A DNA stretch of 6,493 bases, from NCBI GenBank assembly GCA_026418875.1, contig JAOAAM010000625.1, positions 1 to 6,493 on the forward strand, read 5' to 3'. Source of the DNA: Gemmataceae bacterium. GTDB taxonomy: Bacteria > Planctomycetota > Planctomycetia > Gemmatales > Gemmataceae. Positions 4,273-6,493 of this stretch are shown here, piece by piece. Below the pieces are notes generated by a model. The model saw only the letters and a program-made list of their open reading frames with translations. It was not told the origin of the DNA and ran no database searches. The position numbers were made by a program, and so were the translations under genes. Position 1 is the stretch's first letter, and the number at the start of each line of letters is the position of its first letter.

Positions 4273-6493
4273 ATGATTTCCCGAATCAATCTGTCGGTGA
4301 TGGTCGGGGTTCTCGCGGGGTGGTTGCCTACCGCCCGGGCCGACGTCGTGTACCTCAAGGACGGGACCGTCTTGCATGGCCGGGTCATGATCGAGCGGGA
4401 AAAGCTCGTCGATCGTGCGACCGGCCTGGCGTTGCCCGTTCCCAAAGGCAATAACGTGTACACGGTGTGGGACGGCACGCGGTTGGTCTTCTTCAGCCCC
4501 ATCCAACTCGACCCGACACGCCCGCCGACTCAAGAGGATCGCTTCGCCGACCTGCTGCAACTCCAGCGACCGATTTCGGCTCGTCCGCTGCTGAGGCTGC
4601 CCGGAGGTCGGGCTAGCGGGCCTTTGCAGTTCAATGAGAAAGGCAAACGCCGCATCAAACTCTATCTCGACGACACGAACCGGCGCTTCATCGACGTGGA
4701 TCAAGTGCTGTCGTTCCTGAGTGCCTACCAGTTCCGCATTTACTCCCTGGACTACGCCTGGGCACAAAATTACTTAACAGCCGAAGTTGATCGCCAGCTT
4801 GTCAAGTCCTGGGCTGTCCATTTCCCCCAGATCAAGGACGAGAAAGACCCCGTCGAGAGGCGGTTCAAGCTCTATCGCTTTCTGGTGGAATGCCGCTGGT
4901 ACGATGACGCGGCGCGAGAGTTGGATGACATTGAGCAGAGCCTGCCCGAGGCGAAGGATCGGGTCCGCAGTTCGCGGGAAGCCTTGCGTCAACTGGTTGC
5001 CGCAGCCCAGCTCGATGAAGCCCAACGGGCCTTGGAAGTGGGCCAATTGCAGACATGTCGGCAGATCCTGGCCCAGCTGCCCCGGGAGGGATTGGAGGCC
5101 GACCTGAGCCTTCGTGTCACTTCCCTGCGGGTCAAAGTCGATTCTTTGACGAGCCGCTTGGAATTGGCGCGTCGGTATTTGCGGACGCTTCCGGACCGTG
5201 TGGAGGGGCCATTCGCGGAGCTGTTGTGCGATGCGGCGTCGGTAATTCGCGAGGAGCTTCACGTCGAGGGGTTGGAGCGCTTAGAGCCTTTTTTGAACCT
5301 TGCGGAGCAAGCGGAACGAGCGGAGCGAGCGGGCCGCGAGCCTACCGACTCTCCCGACCAACTGCTGGCCCGGGCCGTGACGGGTTGGCTGTTGGGCAAG
5401 GAAGCCGCCGATGGTCGCCCCGAAGTGGCTCGTAGGTTGTGGCGGGCACGGGAGATGGCCGCGACTTACATCCGCACGCCCTTGTCTCGGGACCGACAGC
5501 TCTTGCTGGAACGTTATGAAAAAGGCCCGACGGTCGAAATCGAGGAACTCGCGCGGATCATCGCGTTGCTGCCCCCCGCCGAGGCCGAGCCGATCCCGCC
5601 GGAGGGTGTGGCCACGGCCCCTCAAGAGCGACGGACACAACTGCCCGGGGCTTCTCGGTCTCCCGCGACCTATTGGGTTCAATTACCGCCCGAGTACCGC
5701 CCCGGCCGGCCCTACCCCCTGTTGGTGCTGTTGCACGATGATGACGAACGGCCGATACGGATGCTGCAACGCTTTCAGGACGAGGCCATGCGCCGGGGTT
5801 ATGTCGTGGTCGCCCCGGAGTGGGGAGCCGGGTTCGGCGGCAGCTACCGCTACGAGGAAGAAGAAAGGCAAAAAATCCTCGACGTCATCCGTGACGTGAA
5901 GCTCCGCTATCACATCGACGATGACCGCATCTTCCTGGTCGGGCAAGGCGGGGGCGGGGAAGCGGCCTGGGATGTCGGGTTATCGCATCCAGACCTTTTC
6001 GCTGCCGTCGTCCCAATGGGTGCCAATCCACGGAAAGACTTGCTGAACCGATATTGGCCCAACGCCGTCCATCTCCCGTTCTACCTGGTCGCCGGGGAAT
6101 ACGGTGGCGACAGTGCCCCGCATTTGCTGCGGGTGATGGAGAATTGGATCAACCGCGGCTTTCCCTGCCTGAGTGTCATCTATGCGGGCCGTGGACGGGA
6201 TCTGTTCCAAGGCGAACTACCGTTCATCTTCGATTGGCTCGGCCGACGTCGCCGCCTCTTCCCCTTCCCTGAGTTGGGACGTTGGCCCACGGGAGAGAAC
6301 TCCGCCTTGGTGACGGCACGTCCCACGAGTACCCACTTTTATTGGCTCACCGCGGACGAATTCCGCCCCGGCTACGTCGAGTCGGATCGGGGGATGCCTC
6401 GTTACCCGGCTCAATTGCAAGCCATTGTCCGCCCCGGCAACATCATCGAGGTTCACGGCATCGGCCTGCGGCAAGTGTCGGTATGGTTGACGC
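4273..6493 (+). CDS. Secreted multidomain protein with degenerate alpha/beta-hydrolase domain (partial, runs off right edge)
   Basis: 740 residues are visible with no stop. Residues 1-23 form a Sec signal peptide: MISR, a hydrophobic core, and a TARA-D cleavage site. The mature protein opens DVVYLKDGTVLHGRV (24-38), an opening I associate with secreted planctomycete proteins. Residues about 190-440 are charged and helical, TPR- or coiled-coil-like (LYRFLVECRWYDDAARELDD, later AEQAERAERAGR). From about residue 463 an alpha/beta-hydrolase fold resembling the esterase/PHB-depolymerase or prolyl-oligopeptidase group begins: YWVQLPPEYRPGRPYPLLVL, HDDDE at 488-492, IFLVGQGGGGEAAW and LFAAVVPMG. The nucleophile position of GxSxG is Gly559, the oxyanion HG is HD, and the expected His region reads GRGRDLF (639-645), so catalysis is doubtful; D613 in GEYGGD may be the retained acid. 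A beta-rich tail continues past the edge. In-frame ATGs at 4192 and 4216 would extend the N-terminus, but only 4273 gives a compact signal peptide. It has a poor SD (GAGAAAAAG). Likely role: a periplasmic or surface structural or binding protein; substrate unknown. Confidence 0.85.
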   Translation, partial: MISRINLSVMVGVLAGWLPTARADVVYLKDGTVLHGRVMIEREKLVDRATGLALPVPKGNNVYTVWDGTRLVFFSPIQLDPTRPPTQEDRFADLLQLQRPISARPLLRLPGGRASGPLQFNEKGKRRIKLYLDDTNRRFIDVDQVLSFLSAYQFRIYSLDYAWAQNYLTAEVDRQLVKSWAVHFPQIKDEKDPVERRFKLYRFLVECRWYDDAARELDDIEQSLPEAKDRVRSSREALRQLVAAAQLDEAQRALEVGQLQTCRQILAQLPREGLEADLSLRVTSLRVKVDSLTSRLELARRYLRTLPDRVEGPFAELLCDAASVIREELHVEGLERLEPFLNLAEQAERAERAGREPTDSPDQLLARAVTGWLLGKEAADGRPEVARRLWRAREMAATYIRTPLSRDRQLLLERYEKGPTVEIEELARIIALLPPAEAEPIPPEGVATAPQERRTQLPGASRSPATYWVQLPPEYRPGRPYPLLVLLHDDDERPIRMLQRFQDEAMRRGYVVVAPEWGAGFGGSYRYEEEERQKILDVIRDVKLRYHIDDDRIFLVGQGGGGEAAWDVGLSHPDLFAAVVPMGANPRKDLLNRYWPNAVHLPFYLVAGEYGGDSAPHLLRVMENWINRGFPCLSVIYAGRGRDLFQGELPFIFDWLGRRRRLFPFPELGRWPTGENSALVTARPTSTHFYWLTADEFRPGYVESDRGMPRYPAQLQAIVRPGNIIEVHGIGLRQVSVWLT
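5302..5337 (+). repeat. 9-bp tandem repeat inside the pseudo-hydrolase gene
   Basis: Four consecutive 9-mers occur: GCGGAGCAA, GCGGAACGA, GCGGAGCGA and the more diverged GCGGGCCGC. They encode AEQ-AER-AER-AGR in a helical, charged segment. The period is three codons, so copy-number change would keep the frame. It sits in the linker or coiled-coil part, not in the hydrolase fold. Confidence 0.75.

Noticed and set aside
4141..4767. 208-residue open frame on the minus strand opposite the secreted-protein gene
   Set aside because: The plus frame carries a signal peptide and continues for 740 codons. The minus frame is low-information and is a shadow in the opposite strand.

Overview
This 6.5 kb, GC-rich window looks like a chromosomal segment from a planctomycete, probably Gemmataceae-like. 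That is an inference from protein style: the small zinc-ribbon/proline-rich/single-TM protein, the secreted ADVVYLKDG-type protein fused to an alpha/beta-hydrolase fold, and the high GC. No marker gene fixes the taxon.

Layout. On the minus strand, read right to left, there is a zinc-ribbon membrane protein (3970-3395), a 226-nt gap, then def (3168-2569), fmt (2545-1562), rsmB (1565-207) and the first 47 codons of an MDR/quinone-oxidoreductase-like gene (141 to the left edge). On the plus strand, divergent from the zinc-ribbon gene across a 302-nt intergenic region, one long secreted-protein gene begins at 4273 and runs off the right edge (740 codons seen, no stop).

Function. def, fmt and rsmB form the classical bacterial cluster for initiator formyl-methionine metabolism and 16S rRNA m5C967 methylation. 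Fmt formylates Met-tRNAi, Def removes the formyl group from nascent chains, and RsmB methylates 16S rRNA. The genes are tightly packed: 23 nt separate def from fmt, and fmt and rsmB share an ATGA overlap. All catalytic motifs are intact. The MDR gene follows rsmB after 65 nt with its own good Shine-Dalgarno and could be a read-through member.

Less ordinary items are: (1) three back-to-back degenerate 28-29 bp direct repeats lying just upstream of def, probably in its leader; (2) the long plus-strand protein, whose alpha/beta-hydrolase domain has Gly where the nucleophile Ser should be and also lacks the usual oxyanion HG motif and the expected His, so it looks like a pseudo-hydrolase; (3) a perfect-to-near-perfect 9-bp tandem repeat inside that gene. 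I saw no CRISPR array, mobile element, tRNA or rRNA. The window is mostly ordinary housekeeping sequence and I do not claim a new system.
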